Positions 8,499-16,263 of a stretch of DNA of 16,295 bases are shown piece by piece (the first letter of the stretch is position 1; each line of letters opens with the position of its first letter). This DNA is from Prevotella sp. UBA3208 (GTDB lineage Bacteria > Bacteroidota > Bacteroidia > Bacteroidales > Bacteroidaceae), in the NCBI GenBank assembly GCA_002363695.1, contig DEWO01000053.1, positions 4,167 through 20,461 of the forward strand, written 5' to 3'. The position numbers and the translations under genes were made by a program. The notes under the pieces are model-generated. The model was not told the origin of the DNA. It did no database searches and was given only the letters and a program-made list of their open reading frames with translations.

Positions 8499-8530
8499 AA
8501 AAAAGGCCTAAGCTTTCGCTAATTCTCACC

Positions 8531-8560
8531 AAAGCTTTCGTTGACTTCAACGAAAGCTTT
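8531..8560. terminator. Perfect 13-bp hairpin between convergent genes, likely bidirectional terminator
   Basis: AAAGCTTTCGTTG (8531-8543) and CAACGAAAGCTTT (8548-8560) are perfect reverse complements around a 4-base loop ACTT. On the plus strand the right arm runs into CTTTGTTTTC; on the minus strand the mirror arm ends in GCTTT. It lies 32 bases after the ABC ATPase stop and facing the minus-strand gene ending at 8595, so it probably ends both transcripts. A third copy of the arm core, AAGCTTTCG, sits at 8510-8518 and could form a competing stem with 8551-8559. Confidence 0.72.
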
Positions 8561-8582
8561 CTTTGTTTTCGGCCAAAGCTAT

Positions 8583-8621
8583 GGCTGTTTCCACCTACCG
8601 TACGGTCATGTGGAAACAGCC
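8583..8621 (-). repeat. Perfect 12-bp inverted repeat around the stop codon of the minus-strand gene
   Basis: GGCTGTTTCCAC (8583-8594) and GTGGAAACAGCC (8610-8621) are exact reverse complements separated by 15 bases. The loop holds the 10-base palindrome ACCGTACGGT (8597-8606) and the TAG stop of the DUF5715-type gene. The right arm encodes part of that protein's last residues. A 12-bp GC-containing stem at the 3' end could protect the mRNA or assist termination together with the hairpin at 8531-8560. No U-run follows it directly. Confidence 0.7.
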
Positions 8622-9287
8622 CTGCTTGACTTCATACTTGATATAGCAACGGCCCTCCTCGCGCTTGTCACGTAGCACCTCGGAGAGTACCCACTTCAGC
8701 GTATCGTCGCGCACTGGGCGTTCGATGGGATGATAGCGGTTATAGCAGATGTCAAAGGTGGTTCCAAAGAGGTGACAGGAACGTTCGGTAGCATTTTGGT
8801 TGTGACGCTGCAGACGCGCAACATCATCCTTGGAGCGCAGAACGCTGGTGACGATGAGCTGCTGGAGGGGAACTCCCTTGACATAAAGACTGTCGTAGAA
8901 AGCCTGACCGATGTCCTGCAACAGCAGGGCAGCACGGGGCACCAGATAGGGAATGCTACTGCTGAGGCGGTCAACGTGCCAATAAGGACTCTCACCAATG
9001 TAGACCAGTTCTTTCTTGCGTTTCTCGGCATCCTCCCGATTCATAACCGGACGGACGCCCCAGCGCTCTGCTGCCACAATCTGTACACTCTGGCTGTCAG
9101 GGAATGCCTTCTTGTAATTGGGCACAGAGAGTATGCGATGCGGAACTGTAGGATTAACTACAGACACCTCGTAGACTGCCGCAGACTGATGACGCTGTGG
9201 CAGATGCCGTACGACAGCCAACAACGCCACAATGGCCAGAAAGAGAAACAGGAACTGACGCTTCGTGAGGCTTTTCTTTTTCTTCAT
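8595..9287 (-). CDS. Membrane-anchored DUF5715-family protein, M15/VanY-like fold
   Basis: The protein has 230 residues from the ATG at 9287. An upstream in-frame ATG at 9350 would overlap the preceding gene and puts 21 polar residues before the signal anchor. Residues 1-10 are highly basic (MKKKKSLTKR), followed by a hydrophobic anchor at 11-26. The core VTSVLRSKDD (146-155) and NATERSCHLFGTTFDI (165-180) have the H-x6-D arrangement (His172, Asp179) of zinc-dependent M15 D-Ala-D-Ala peptidases, and a C-terminal CFHMT (His226) could be the third ligand. The likely location is periplasmic, tethered to the inner membrane, acting on peptidoglycan stems; this is inferred and not certain for DUF5715. 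It is the last gene of the minus-strand series, 38 bp after the TPR gene. Confidence 0.72.
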   Translation of the reverse strand: MKKKKSLTKRQFLFLFLAIVALLAVVRHLPQRHQSAAVYEVSVVNPTVPHRILSVPNYKKAFPDSQSVQIVAAERWGVRPVMNREDAEKRKKELVYIGESPYWHVDRLSSSIPYLVPRAALLLQDIGQAFYDSLYVKGVPLQQLIVTSVLRSKDDVARLQRHNQNATERSCHLFGTTFDICYNRYHPIERPVRDDTLKWVLSEVLRDKREEGRCYIKYEVKQGCFHMTVR

Positions 9288-9325
9288 ATCTGTTAATCTG
9301 ATTTTAGCATTTCTATTCTGATGGG

Positions 9326-10024
9326 TTATCTCTTTGCTTTTTGATACCACTCATGCAACATGCCACGTGGGATGCCCCTGCGGACGGCAGCATCGAGCAC
9401 ACGACGCGCCTCCTCACGGCGCTCAAGCACCAATAGCAAGTCAACATGAGAGACAACATAGAGCGGATCGTGGGGAGAGAGCTGTTCGGCACGCTGCCAG
9501 TCGTAGAGAGCCGACTCGTCCTGCTTCATCACGCGCTCCAGATTAGCCCGTGCAGCGTATGCCACTGCTGAGTCGGCATGTTGCTCAATAACCTGATTCA
9601 GCTGGTCAAGGGCTTCCTGACGGTGCCCCTGTTGCTGTAGCACAACAGCCAGCGACAAACGTCCCTCAAAATGATTGGGGAACATGACCAGCAGGTCGTT
9701 CAGGTCGTTACGTGCCAAATCGAAACGACGCAGGTGAGTGTTGGCATACGCACGATAGAACAATGCAGCAGGATTGCGCGGCTCGTGCTGCAAGACAAGT
9801 GCATACTCGTCAATGGCATACTCCCACTGCTTGAGTTCCAGATTGGCAGTCGCCTTGCGCAAGTGCAAGTCTGTAGACCATTGAGTCTCGGCAATCTGCC
9901 TGTTGAGTATGGTCAACGAGTCGCGCCAGCGCTGGCTGTCTGACAATTGCTGGGCCTGTATAGCTGATGCTCCCAATATGGCCACCAACAGGACTAAGCC
10001 TGCACGATATAGTCTACTATCCAT
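9326..10024 (-). CDS. Secreted tetratricopeptide-repeat protein
   Basis: The protein has 232 residues from the ATG at 10024. The frame stays open up to 10225, but that extension is Cys/Gly/Ser-rich sequence antiphase to leuB and precedes a convincing signal peptide ([20 protein letters not shown], cut near QAQ-Q). From about residue 50 to 215 there are about five TPR-like helix pairs, with hallmarks such as [19 protein letters not shown] (86-104) and [19 protein letters not shown] (152-170). TPRs form scaffolds for protein-protein contacts; no catalytic domain is present. It probably acts in the periplasm. The start lies 31 bp inside the end of leuB, so it is almost certainly translated from the leucine-operon mRNA. 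A link to leucine synthesis is not evident. Confidence 0.85.
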   Translation of the reverse strand: MDSRLYRAGLVLLVAILGASAIQAQQLSDSQRWRDSLTILNRQIAETQWSTDLHLRKATANLELKQWEYAIDEYALVLQHEPRNPAALFYRAYANTHLRRFDLARNDLNDLLVMFPNHFEGRLSLAVVLQQQGHRQEALDQLNQVIEQHADSAVAYAARANLERVMKQDESALYDWQRAEQLSPHDPLYVVSHVDLLLVLERREEARRVLDAAVRRGIPRGMLHEWYQKAKR

Positions 10025-11055
10025 TGTCCGACTTCTTTGGTTCCGTATTGAGTTCCACCCTCTACCTGAATTTCCGGGGTGCGCACATTGGCATCCAGCG
10101 AGGCAGTAACAGCCTGACGAATGAGGGCTCCCTCCTTGTCCAACCCGAAGTGTTCGAGCAGCATGGCGGCAGAGAGTATTTGTGCCAACGGGTTGGCCAG
10201 ATTCTGGCCGGCAGCCTGAGGCCACGAACCATGTACAGGTTCAAACAACGGAGTATGTTCGCCCAGCGAACTGGAAGGCTGCAATCCCATGGAGCCCGTA
10301 ATGCACGACGTCTCGTCGGTTAGGATGTCACCGAAAGTATTCTCCGTCACAATGACGTCGAAGAAGCGAGGCTCCGTCAGCACACGCATAGAGGCATTGT
10401 CTATGAACATGTAGTCGGTAGTAACCTCAGGATACTGGGGTTCCATCTCCTTAGCTATCTGACGCCACAGACGACTGGAAGCCAGCACATTGGCCTTATC
10501 GACCACCGTAAGATGCTTGCGGCGCGTCATCGCCATCTCGAAGGCCACCTTCAGAATGCGCTCCACCTCGGGACGGGTGTAGACGTTAGTGTCGTAAGCC
10601 TTGTCGTTATCCTGATATTTCTCGCCGAAGTACATACCGCCCGTCAACTCACGGATAACCACAAAGTCGGCTCCGCGCAGCAGTTCCTCCTTGAGCGGTG
10701 ACTTGTGAAGCAGACAGTCGAAAGTAGCCACGGGGCGCACATTGGCAAAGAGTCCCAGTTGCTTGCGCATAGCCAACAAGCCTGTCTCTGGACGCATCTT
10801 CAGCGTGGGATCGTTGTCGTACTTGAGGTCACCAACAGCAGCAAACAATACTGCATCTGAGCGCATACATACCTCGTGGGTGGCAGCAGGATAAGCATCG
10901 CCACAAGCCTCTATGGCACAGGCACCTACCAGTGCCTCCTCATATTGGAACTCGTGTCCGCACTTGGCTGCAATAGCATTGAGCACGGCCACACCTTGTT
11001 TCATGATCTCCGGACCTATTCCGTCGCCCGGAAGAACGGCAATCTTAAGTTTCAT
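9994..11055 (-). CDS. leuB: 3-Isopropylmalate dehydrogenase
   Basis: LeuB oxidises and decarboxylates 3-isopropylmalate with NAD+ to 2-oxoisocaproate, the last leucine-specific step before transamination. The 353-residue protein has the family length and all expected motifs: PGDGIGPEI (9-17), substrate arginines at [12 protein letters not shown] (Arg97, Arg107) and VIREL (Arg135), GGMYFG (Tyr142), [14 protein letters not shown] (Lys187) and [12 protein letters not shown] (Asp243, Asp247). [13 protein letters not shown] and FEPVHGS follow; HGS is typical of NAD-dependent members. If the LeuA-family gene upstream makes citramalate, LeuB could also act on methylmalate in isoleucine synthesis, as in other bacteria. 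It is separated from that gene by 42 bp filled with octamer repeats, and its 3' end overlaps the TPR gene by 31 bp. Confidence 0.98.
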   Translation of the reverse strand: MKLKIAVLPGDGIGPEIMKQGVAVLNAIAAKCGHEFQYEEALVGACAIEACGDAYPAATHEVCMRSDAVLFAAVGDLKYDNDPTLKMRPETGLLAMRKQLGLFANVRPVATFDCLLHKSPLKEELLRGADFVVIRELTGGMYFGEKYQDNDKAYDTNVYTRPEVERILKVAFEMAMTRRKHLTVVDKANVLASSRLWRQIAKEMEPQYPEVTTDYMFIDNASMRVLTEPRFFDVIVTENTFGDILTDETSCITGSMGLQPSSSLGEHTPLFEPVHGSWPQAAGQNLANPLAQILSAAMLLEHFGLDKEGALIRQAVTASLDANVRTPEIQVEGGTQYGTKEVGQWIVDYIVQA

Positions 11056-11064
11056 TTTATTCTT

Positions 11065-11104
11065 GTTTTTTTGTTATTCCGTTATTACGCTATTTCGTTA
11101 TTTC
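11065..11104 (-). repeat. Degenerate 8-bp tandem repeat between the second synthase gene and leuB
   Basis: On the minus strand five units run from 11104 down to 11065 in exact 8-bp register. The first four are GAAATAAC and close variants; the fifth is degenerate (AAAAAAAC). The stop codon of the upstream gene (TAA, 11100-11098) lies inside the first unit, and the array ends nine bases before the leuB ATG. No hairpin or promoter box is seen in the gap. Confidence 0.78.
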
Positions 11105-12672
11105 GAATGTTCACTTTCGACGATATTCAGCATTTTGAAAGTAGCCTTGATGGCGGCTTCCGTCTGGTCGGCATCCAGTCCCCGGGTACGCAGCAGGCCG
11201 CCCTTGTAGTGCCACGAGATGACCGTCTGCACCAAGGCATCCGTGCGTCCGCCTGGCGGGATGGTAACCTGGTAGTTGGCCAAAATGGGGAAGGTACGGT
11301 CCAAATACTTTTTATATATGTAGCGCAGGGCCTTGACAAAGGCGTCGTACTGACCGTCGCCCACAGCACTGCCGTCATACTGCTGTCCGTTGATTTCGAC
11401 CTTGATATTGGCCCCAGGCTTCAGTCCGTAGGCCGTAGAGACGACATAACTGATGAGCTTGACACGGTCTTCTGAACCATCATGCTTCAGTACGTCGCTG
11501 ACGATGTATGGCAGGTCTTCCTGCGTCACAATCTCCTTCTTGTCGCCCAGTTCTGTAATGCGCGCTGTCACACGGCGTGTCTGCTCCGGTGTCAGTTCCA
11601 AACCAAGTTCCTCCAGGTTCTTGGCTATGTTGGCACATCCGGAATTCTTGCCCAAAGCGTACTCACGTTTACGTCCGAAACGCTCTGGCATCAACTCGTT
11701 ATAGTAGAGCTGATCCTTGGAGTCGCCGTCAGCATGGACACCAGCCACCTGGGTAAAAACATTCTCGCCCACGATAGGCTGGTTTGGAGCCACCGTGATA
11801 CCACTAAAACTCTCTACCATGCGGGAGAGGTCGTTGAGTTGGTTCTCCACAATGCTGGTCTTGGCGTGGAACTGGTCCTTCAGAATGGCTTGCACAGAAG
11901 CCATCGGCGCATTACCACAACGCTCTCCCAGTCCATTGACGGTGACATGCAAGCCACGAGCTCCGCTTAGTACTGCAGCCAGCGAGTTCGAAACAGCCAA
12001 GTCATAGTCGTTGTGGGCATGAAAGTCAAAGTGTACGTCCGGATAGCGTTTTACCATCTTGCGGAAGTACTCAATAACCTGCAGAGGGTTCATCACACCA
12101 AGCGTGTCAGGCAGCATGAACCTTTGGATAGGCTGATGGCCTGCGACCAGCGCATCCATCATCTGATAGACGTAGTCTGGCGAATCCTTCATGCCGTTAG
12201 ACCAGTCTTCCAGATAGAGATTGACACACAGTCCACGCTCGGCGGCATAGGCAATCTCCTGCTGAACGTCTTTGATATGCTCATCGGGCGTCCTGTGCAA
12301 CTGATGAGTGCAATGCTTCAGCGAGCCCTTTGTCAGCAAGTTGATGACCCTGCCACCGCAGTCGGCTATCCAGTCTACACTCTTGCCACCATCCACAAAG
12401 CCCAATACTTCCACACGCTCCAGACGCCCCGTTTGTTCTGCCGCACGGCAAATCATAGACACCGCTTCCTTCTCGCCTTCCGACACACGTGCCGAAGCGA
12501 CCTCAATGCGGTCGACGTTGACGTCGTTCAGCAACTTACGGGCCATCACCAGTTTCTCGTGCGGCAGGAAGGACACGCCATTGGTCTGCTCACCGTCACG
12601 CAACGTGGAGTCCATAATCTCCACGAAGGGAGCCATACGCTGGTAGCCGTTTACTTGTTGAGCCGTTCCCAT
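11098..12672 (-). CDS. Second LeuA-family synthase, possibly (R)-citramalate synthase
   Basis: The protein has 524 residues with the HMGL-like/LeuA TIM barrel: MDSTLRDGEQTNGV (20-33; Arg25 catalytic, Asp21 metal), FHAHND (217-222; His218 and His220 metal ligands) and GLGERCGNAP (247-256). A C-terminal LeuA-type allosteric domain follows from about residue 385. It is only distantly related to the leuA product in this window: the [11 protein letters not shown] segment is replaced by GERCGNAPMAS and YCEDAGRTD by LEDWSNGMKDS. Such a paralogue beside leuC, leuD and leuB could condense acetyl-CoA with pyruvate to citramalate and feed isoleucine synthesis through the same enzymes; a second isopropylmalate synthase is the alternative. 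The start at 12672 overlaps leuD by 22 bp; an internal ATG at 12636 (codon 13) would give a 14-bp gap and is also credible. Confidence 0.82.
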   Translation of the reverse strand: MGTAQQVNGYQRMAPFVEIMDSTLRDGEQTNGVSFLPHEKLVMARKLLNDVNVDRIEVASARVSEGEKEAVSMICRAAEQTGRLERVEVLGFVDGGKSVDWIADCGGRVINLLTKGSLKHCTHQLHRTPDEHIKDVQQEIAYAAERGLCVNLYLEDWSNGMKDSPDYVYQMMDALVAGHQPIQRFMLPDTLGVMNPLQVIEYFRKMVKRYPDVHFDFHAHNDYDLAVSNSLAAVLSGARGLHVTVNGLGERCGNAPMASVQAILKDQFHAKTSIVENQLNDLSRMVESFSGITVAPNQPIVGENVFTQVAGVHADGDSKDQLYYNELMPERFGRKREYALGKNSGCANIAKNLEELGLELTPEQTRRVTARITELGDKKEIVTQEDLPYIVSDVLKHDGSEDRVKLISYVVSTAYGLKPGANIKVEINGQQYDGSAVGDGQYDAFVKALRYIYKKYLDRTFPILANYQVTIPPGGRTDALVQTVISWHYKGGLLRTRGLDADQTEAAIKATFKMLNIVESEHSK

Positions 12673-13247
12673 TGTTCTATCTTGTCTTTGTTCTCTACCA
12701 GGAAATCAATGTCGTCTAGGCCGTTCATCAGACAGTGCTTCTTGTATCCATTGATTTCAAACTGCTCCGAACGTCCTGTAGCCTTATTGGTTACTGTCTG
12801 ACGGGGCAGGTCTACCTCGACCAGCGTCTTCGGATCGCGCTGAATACTCTGGAACAATTCAGAGAGAAAGTCCTCGCTGACAACTACAGGCAGCACAAAA
12901 TTGTTCAGTTCATTGTTCTTGTGAATGTCGGCAAAGAACGAACTGATAACTACGCGAAAGCCATAGCCCGCAATAGCCCATGCGGCGTGTTCGCGACTGC
13001 TGCCCGAGCCGAAGTTCTTGCCTGCCACGAGAATACATCCCGAGTAGGCTGGGTCGTTGAGCACGAAGTCCTTATTGGGGGTTCCGTCGGCATTGTAACG
13101 CCAATCGCGGAACAGGTTATCACCGAAGAAACTTTCCTCGCGCGTCGTAGCCTTGAGGAATCGTGCAGGTATAATCTGGTCAGTATCTACATTCTCCAAT
13201 GGCAGGGGAACACAGGTCGATGTGATGATATTGAATTTCTGTTTCAT
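12651..13247 (-). CDS. leuD: 3-Isopropylmalate dehydratase small subunit
   Basis: LeuD pairs with LeuC to isomerise 2-isopropylmalate to 3-isopropylmalate through isopropylmaleate. The protein has 198 residues, the usual size of the swivel-domain subunit. Family marks are [15 protein letters not shown] (18-32) and the substrate-contact motif [15 protein letters not shown] (78-92). The ATG overlaps the leuC stop as ATGA, so translation is likely coupled and keeps the two subunits in balance. It is also the subunit that would be shared if citramalate is made by the next gene. Confidence 0.98.
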   Translation of the reverse strand: MKQKFNIITSTCVPLPLENVDTDQIIPARFLKATTREESFFGDNLFRDWRYNADGTPNKDFVLNDPAYSGCILVAGKNFGSGSSREHAAWAIAGYGFRVVISSFFADIHKNNELNNFVLPVVVSEDFLSELFQSIQRDPKTLVEVDLPRQTVTNKATGRSEQFEINGYKKHCLMNGLDDIDFLVENKDKIEQWERLNK

Positions 13248-14620
13248 AATAGTGTTCTTGGGTCGGTTATTACTCCTGTTACAGCAGCGGCAGCAGCCAC
13301 AAGGGGCGAAGCCAGGATAGTGCGTGAGCCTGGACCCTGACGGCCCTCAAAGTTACGATTTGAGGTCGAGACGGCATACTTGCCGGCAGGCACCTTGTCG
13401 TCATTCATGGCCAGACAGGCCGAACAGCCTGGCTGACGAATCTGGAAGCCTGCCTCGATGAGTACTTTGTCCAGTCCTTCCTCGCGAATCTGTCGGTCGA
13501 CATTCCATGAGCCAGGCACCAACCATGCCACCACGTCTGTGGCTTTCTGACGGCCCTTGACGATAGACGCAAAAGCGCGGAAGTCCTCGATACGTCCATT
13601 GGTACAAGCGCCCAAGAACACATAGTCAATCTTCTTGCCCAACAAGTGTTCCCCAGCTTTGAAACCCATGTAGTCAAGAGCTTTCTGGAAGCCTACCCCA
13701 CCTTCTGCAGGAATGGCTTCGCTGATGCCGATACCCATACCGGGATTGGTGCCATAGGTAACGCGTGGCTCAATGTCTTTGGCATCGAATACCAGTTCTT
13801 TGTCAAACACAGCATCGGGGCCACTCTGCAATGTACGCCAATAAGCAACAGCCTTATCCCAGTCTGCGCCTTTCGGAGCATACTCCCTACCCTTCAGATA
13901 GGCAAAGGTAGTCTCATCAGGAGCTATGAATCCGCCACGGGCCCCCATCTCTATCGAGAGGTTACAAAGTGTCAGTCGGCCCTCCATCGAAAGAGCGCGT
14001 ACAACGTCACCACTGTACTCCACAAAATATCCCGTGGCACCACTGGTGGTCAACTGGCTCATCAGGTAGAGTGCCACATCCTTAGCCGTCACTCCTTTCT
14101 GCAACTGGCCGTTGATAGTGATGCGCATCGACTTGGGTTTCTGTTGAAGGATACACTGTGAGGCCATCACCATCTCCACCTCAGAAGTTCCAATGCCGAA
14201 AGCCACAGCCCCCATAGCTCCGTGAGTCGACGTGTGTGAGTCGCCACAGACAATGGTCATACCGGGCAACGAGAGTCCTTTCTCAGGACCTACGACATGG
14301 ATGATACCATTGTCCTTGGACATCATGCCATAGTGGGTCAAACCGAACTCGCGGGCATTCTGCTCTAACGTGGCTACCTGTTTGGCAGAAACAGGGTCCT
14401 CAATGGGTTTATCCTGGTCATGCGTAGGCGTATTGTGGTCGGGCATACAGTAGATATGGTCAGGACGGAAACATTTCAGCCCGCGCTGACGCATTCCGTC
14501 GAAAGCCTGAGGCGATGTGACCTCATGACAATACAGACGGTCTATATATAACTGCGTGGGCCCGTCGTCTACCATCTGCACCACGTGCTTGTCCCATATT
14601 TTGTCAAAAAGCGTATTCAT
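13244..14620 (-). CDS. leuC: 3-Isopropylmalate dehydratase large subunit
   Basis: LeuC is the aconitase-family subunit that carries the [4Fe-4S] cluster and works with LeuD. The protein has 458 residues, near the usual 460-470. Cluster cysteines are visible as Cys339 in GACTNGR and Cys399/Cys402 in [10 protein letters not shown]. Other marks are [14 protein letters not shown] (27-40), [12 protein letters not shown] (126-137) and [16 protein letters not shown] (421-436). Only three bases separate it from the leuA stop, and it overlaps leuD by 4 bp, so all three genes form one translation-coupled block. Confidence 0.98.
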   Translation of the reverse strand: MNTLFDKIWDKHVVQMVDDGPTQLYIDRLYCHEVTSPQAFDGMRQRGLKCFRPDHIYCMPDHNTPTHDQDKPIEDPVSAKQVATLEQNAREFGLTHYGMMSKDNGIIHVVGPEKGLSLPGMTIVCGDSHTSTHGAMGAVAFGIGTSEVEMVMASQCILQQKPKSMRITINGQLQKGVTAKDVALYLMSQLTTSGATGYFVEYSGDVVRALSMEGRLTLCNLSIEMGARGGFIAPDETTFAYLKGREYAPKGADWDKAVAYWRTLQSGPDAVFDKELVFDAKDIEPRVTYGTNPGMGIGISEAIPAEGGVGFQKALDYMGFKAGEHLLGKKIDYVFLGACTNGRIEDFRAFASIVKGRQKATDVVAWLVPGSWNVDRQIREEGLDKVLIEAGFQIRQPGCSACLAMNDDKVPAGKYAVSTSNRNFEGRQGPGSRTILASPLVAAAAAVTGVITDPRTLL

Positions 14621-14623
14621 ACC

Positions 14624-16120
14624 TTATTTCTTGAATTTGTTAATACAATCGATATATGCTTCAACGGAAGCCGTCACAATGTCTGTATTGGCACCGAAGC
14701 CATAATATAACGAGCCATTGTACTCCACCTGCATGTGTACCTTACCCACGTCATCTGAGCCCTTGGAAATAGCCTGGATGGTAAACTCCTTCAGTGTCAT
14801 CTGCTTCGAGATAATTTTCTTCAGCGCCTTGATAGCAGCATCCACAGGACCATTACCCGAGGCTGCAGCCTCAAACTTCTGATTCGAGATGTCAAGCCCA
14901 ATAGAGGCCACACTCTTGACTCCCTTACCGGTTGTCACCTGCAGGAAGTCTAACTTCACGGCGTGAGCCTCAGCCGTATCGGCACCAGCCAACATCAATA
15001 CGTCAGCATCGTTCACCTCCTTCTTCTGGTCTGCCAACTTCAGGAACTTCTCGTACACTTTATCCAGTTTCTCTTCTGACAACTCAACACCATTGACATT
15101 GAGTCTGTACTTCAGCGCAGCACGACCTGAGCGTGCCGTCAGTACGATGGAGCTATCGTCAATGCCCACATCCTTGGGGTCCATAATCTCGTACGTATGC
15201 ACATTCTTCAGCACACCATCCTGATGAATGCCCGAAGAATGGGCAAAGGCATTGCGACCCACCACAGCCTTATTCGGTTGTACGGGCATATTCATCAAGC
15301 TGGACACCATGCGGCTTGTGGGATAAATCTTTGTTGTATTGATATTGGTATCAATTCCCAGCCCCTTGTGACATTTGAGTATCATGGCAATCTCCTCAAG
15401 CGAGGTGTTGCCAGCCCGCTCACCTATACCATTGATTGTTACCTCCACCTGACGTGCACCAGCCATCACACCACAGAAAGTGTTGGCTGTCGCCATACCT
15501 AAATCATTGTGGCAGTGGGTTGAGATGACGGCGTTGTCTATGCCGTCCACATGCTCCTTCAGATATTTGATTTTCTCAAAGTACTCCTGAGGCAGGCAGT
15601 AACCTGTTGTATCAGGAATGTTGACTATTGTAGCTCCTGCCTTGATAACGGCTTCTACCACACGGGCCAAATACTCGTTGTCCGTACGTCCGGCATCCTC
15701 GCAGTAGAACTCTACGTCCTCCACATACTTTTTGGCATACTTCGTAGCACGTACAGCACGCTCGATAATCTCTTCGCGATTGGAGTTGAACTTGTACTGA
15801 ATGTGCTCGTCAGACGTACCAATGCCCGTGTGAATACGCTTACGCTTAGCATACTGCAGCGCTTCGGCAGCCACATCGATGTCGTGCTCCACAGCACGCG
15901 TCAATGCACAAACAGTTGGCCATGTGACAGCCTTCGAAATCTCAATGACCGAATGGAAATCACCCGGACTTGACACGGGGAAGCCAGCCTCAATGACGTC
16001 TACGCCAAGCTGCTCCAGCGCCTTAGCCACCTGAATCTTCTCAATGGTGTTCAACTGGCAGCCAGGCACTTGTTCGCCGTCGCGCAGGGTCGTGTCAAAA
16101 ATAAACAATCTGTCGCTCAT
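14624..16120 (-). CDS. leuA: 2-Isopropylmalate synthase
   Basis: LeuA condenses acetyl-CoA with 2-oxoisovalerate, the committed step of leucine synthesis. The protein has 498 residues. The catalytic barrel carries [13 protein letters not shown] (8-20; Asp9 metal, Arg13 catalytic), STHCHNDLG (200-208; His202 and His204 metal) and [13 protein letters not shown] (231-243). The C-terminal part from about residue 385 is the leucine-sensing regulatory domain, ending [11 protein letters not shown]. It is first in the operon and is preceded by an apparent attenuator, so both feedback inhibition and transcription attenuation may act here. The start at 16120 is the first ATG before the LRDGEQ region and needs no extension. 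Confidence 0.97.
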   Translation of the reverse strand: MSDRLFIFDTTLRDGEQVPGCQLNTIEKIQVAKALEQLGVDVIEAGFPVSSPGDFHSVIEISKAVTWPTVCALTRAVEHDIDVAAEALQYAKRKRIHTGIGTSDEHIQYKFNSNREEIIERAVRATKYAKKYVEDVEFYCEDAGRTDNEYLARVVEAVIKAGATIVNIPDTTGYCLPQEYFEKIKYLKEHVDGIDNAVISTHCHNDLGMATANTFCGVMAGARQVEVTINGIGERAGNTSLEEIAMILKCHKGLGIDTNINTTKIYPTSRMVSSLMNMPVQPNKAVVGRNAFAHSSGIHQDGVLKNVHTYEIMDPKDVGIDDSSIVLTARSGRAALKYRLNVNGVELSEEKLDKVYEKFLKLADQKKEVNDADVLMLAGADTAEAHAVKLDFLQVTTGKGVKSVASIGLDISNQKFEAAASGNGPVDAAIKALKKIISKQMTLKEFTIQAISKGSDDVGKVHMQVEYNGSLYYGFGANTDIVTASVEAYIDCINKFKK

Positions 16121-16171
16121 CTTAGTTTAATGTTAATGTGTTAATATATCCATTTATCCATCGCTATTACG

Positions 16172-16206
16172 AAAAAAGCCCTTCACACTCGGAAGTGAGA
16201 AAGGCT
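16172..16206 (-). terminator. Attenuator terminator hairpin upstream of leuA
   Basis: On the minus strand 16206-16177 folds into a stem with arms AGCCTTTCTCACT and AGTGTGAAGGGCT around loop TCCG. It has 13 positions paired, including one T-G wobble and one T-T mismatch, and is followed by a six-base T-run (16177-16172). It is a textbook intrinsic terminator located 51 bases before the leuA ATG, with no gene ending nearby, so it most likely controls entry into the leucine operon. Confidence 0.85.
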
Positions 16207-16263
16207 CGTATCATTGTTCTTGTTCGTCTTATACCTTAATTAATACACACCTCATCACTTCCG
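16190..16263 (-). promoter_or_regulatory. Predicted antiterminator pairing in the leuA leader
   Basis: On the minus strand CGGAAGTGA (16263-16255), inside the leader-peptide codons, is exactly complementary to TCACTTCCG (16198-16190), which covers the upper 5' arm and loop of the terminator. A GAG following a one-base bulge could extend the pairing. The two structures exclude each other. A ribosome stalled at the Ile codons upstream would leave 16263-16255 free to pair, opening the terminator. Confidence 0.7.

Noticed and set aside
9288..9350. 21-residue extension of the DUF5715-type protein to an ATG at 9350
   Set aside because: It would overlap the end of the TPR gene and place polar residues before the basic, hydrophobic N-terminal anchor.
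10025..10225. 67-residue extension of the TPR protein into leuB
   Set aside because: The added sequence is Cys/Gly-rich shadow of leuB and stands before a clear signal peptide that begins at 10024.
12013..12801. Open frame of 262 codons antisense to the second LeuA-family gene and leuD
   Set aside because: Both genes under it are unambiguous enzymes in operon order; the antisense product has no recognisable features.
16167..16214. Small minus-strand frame MIRAFLTSECEGLFS as a second leader peptide
   Set aside because: Its codons coincide with the terminator hairpin and it has no run of branched-chain codons, so the frame is more simply a by-product of the hairpin.
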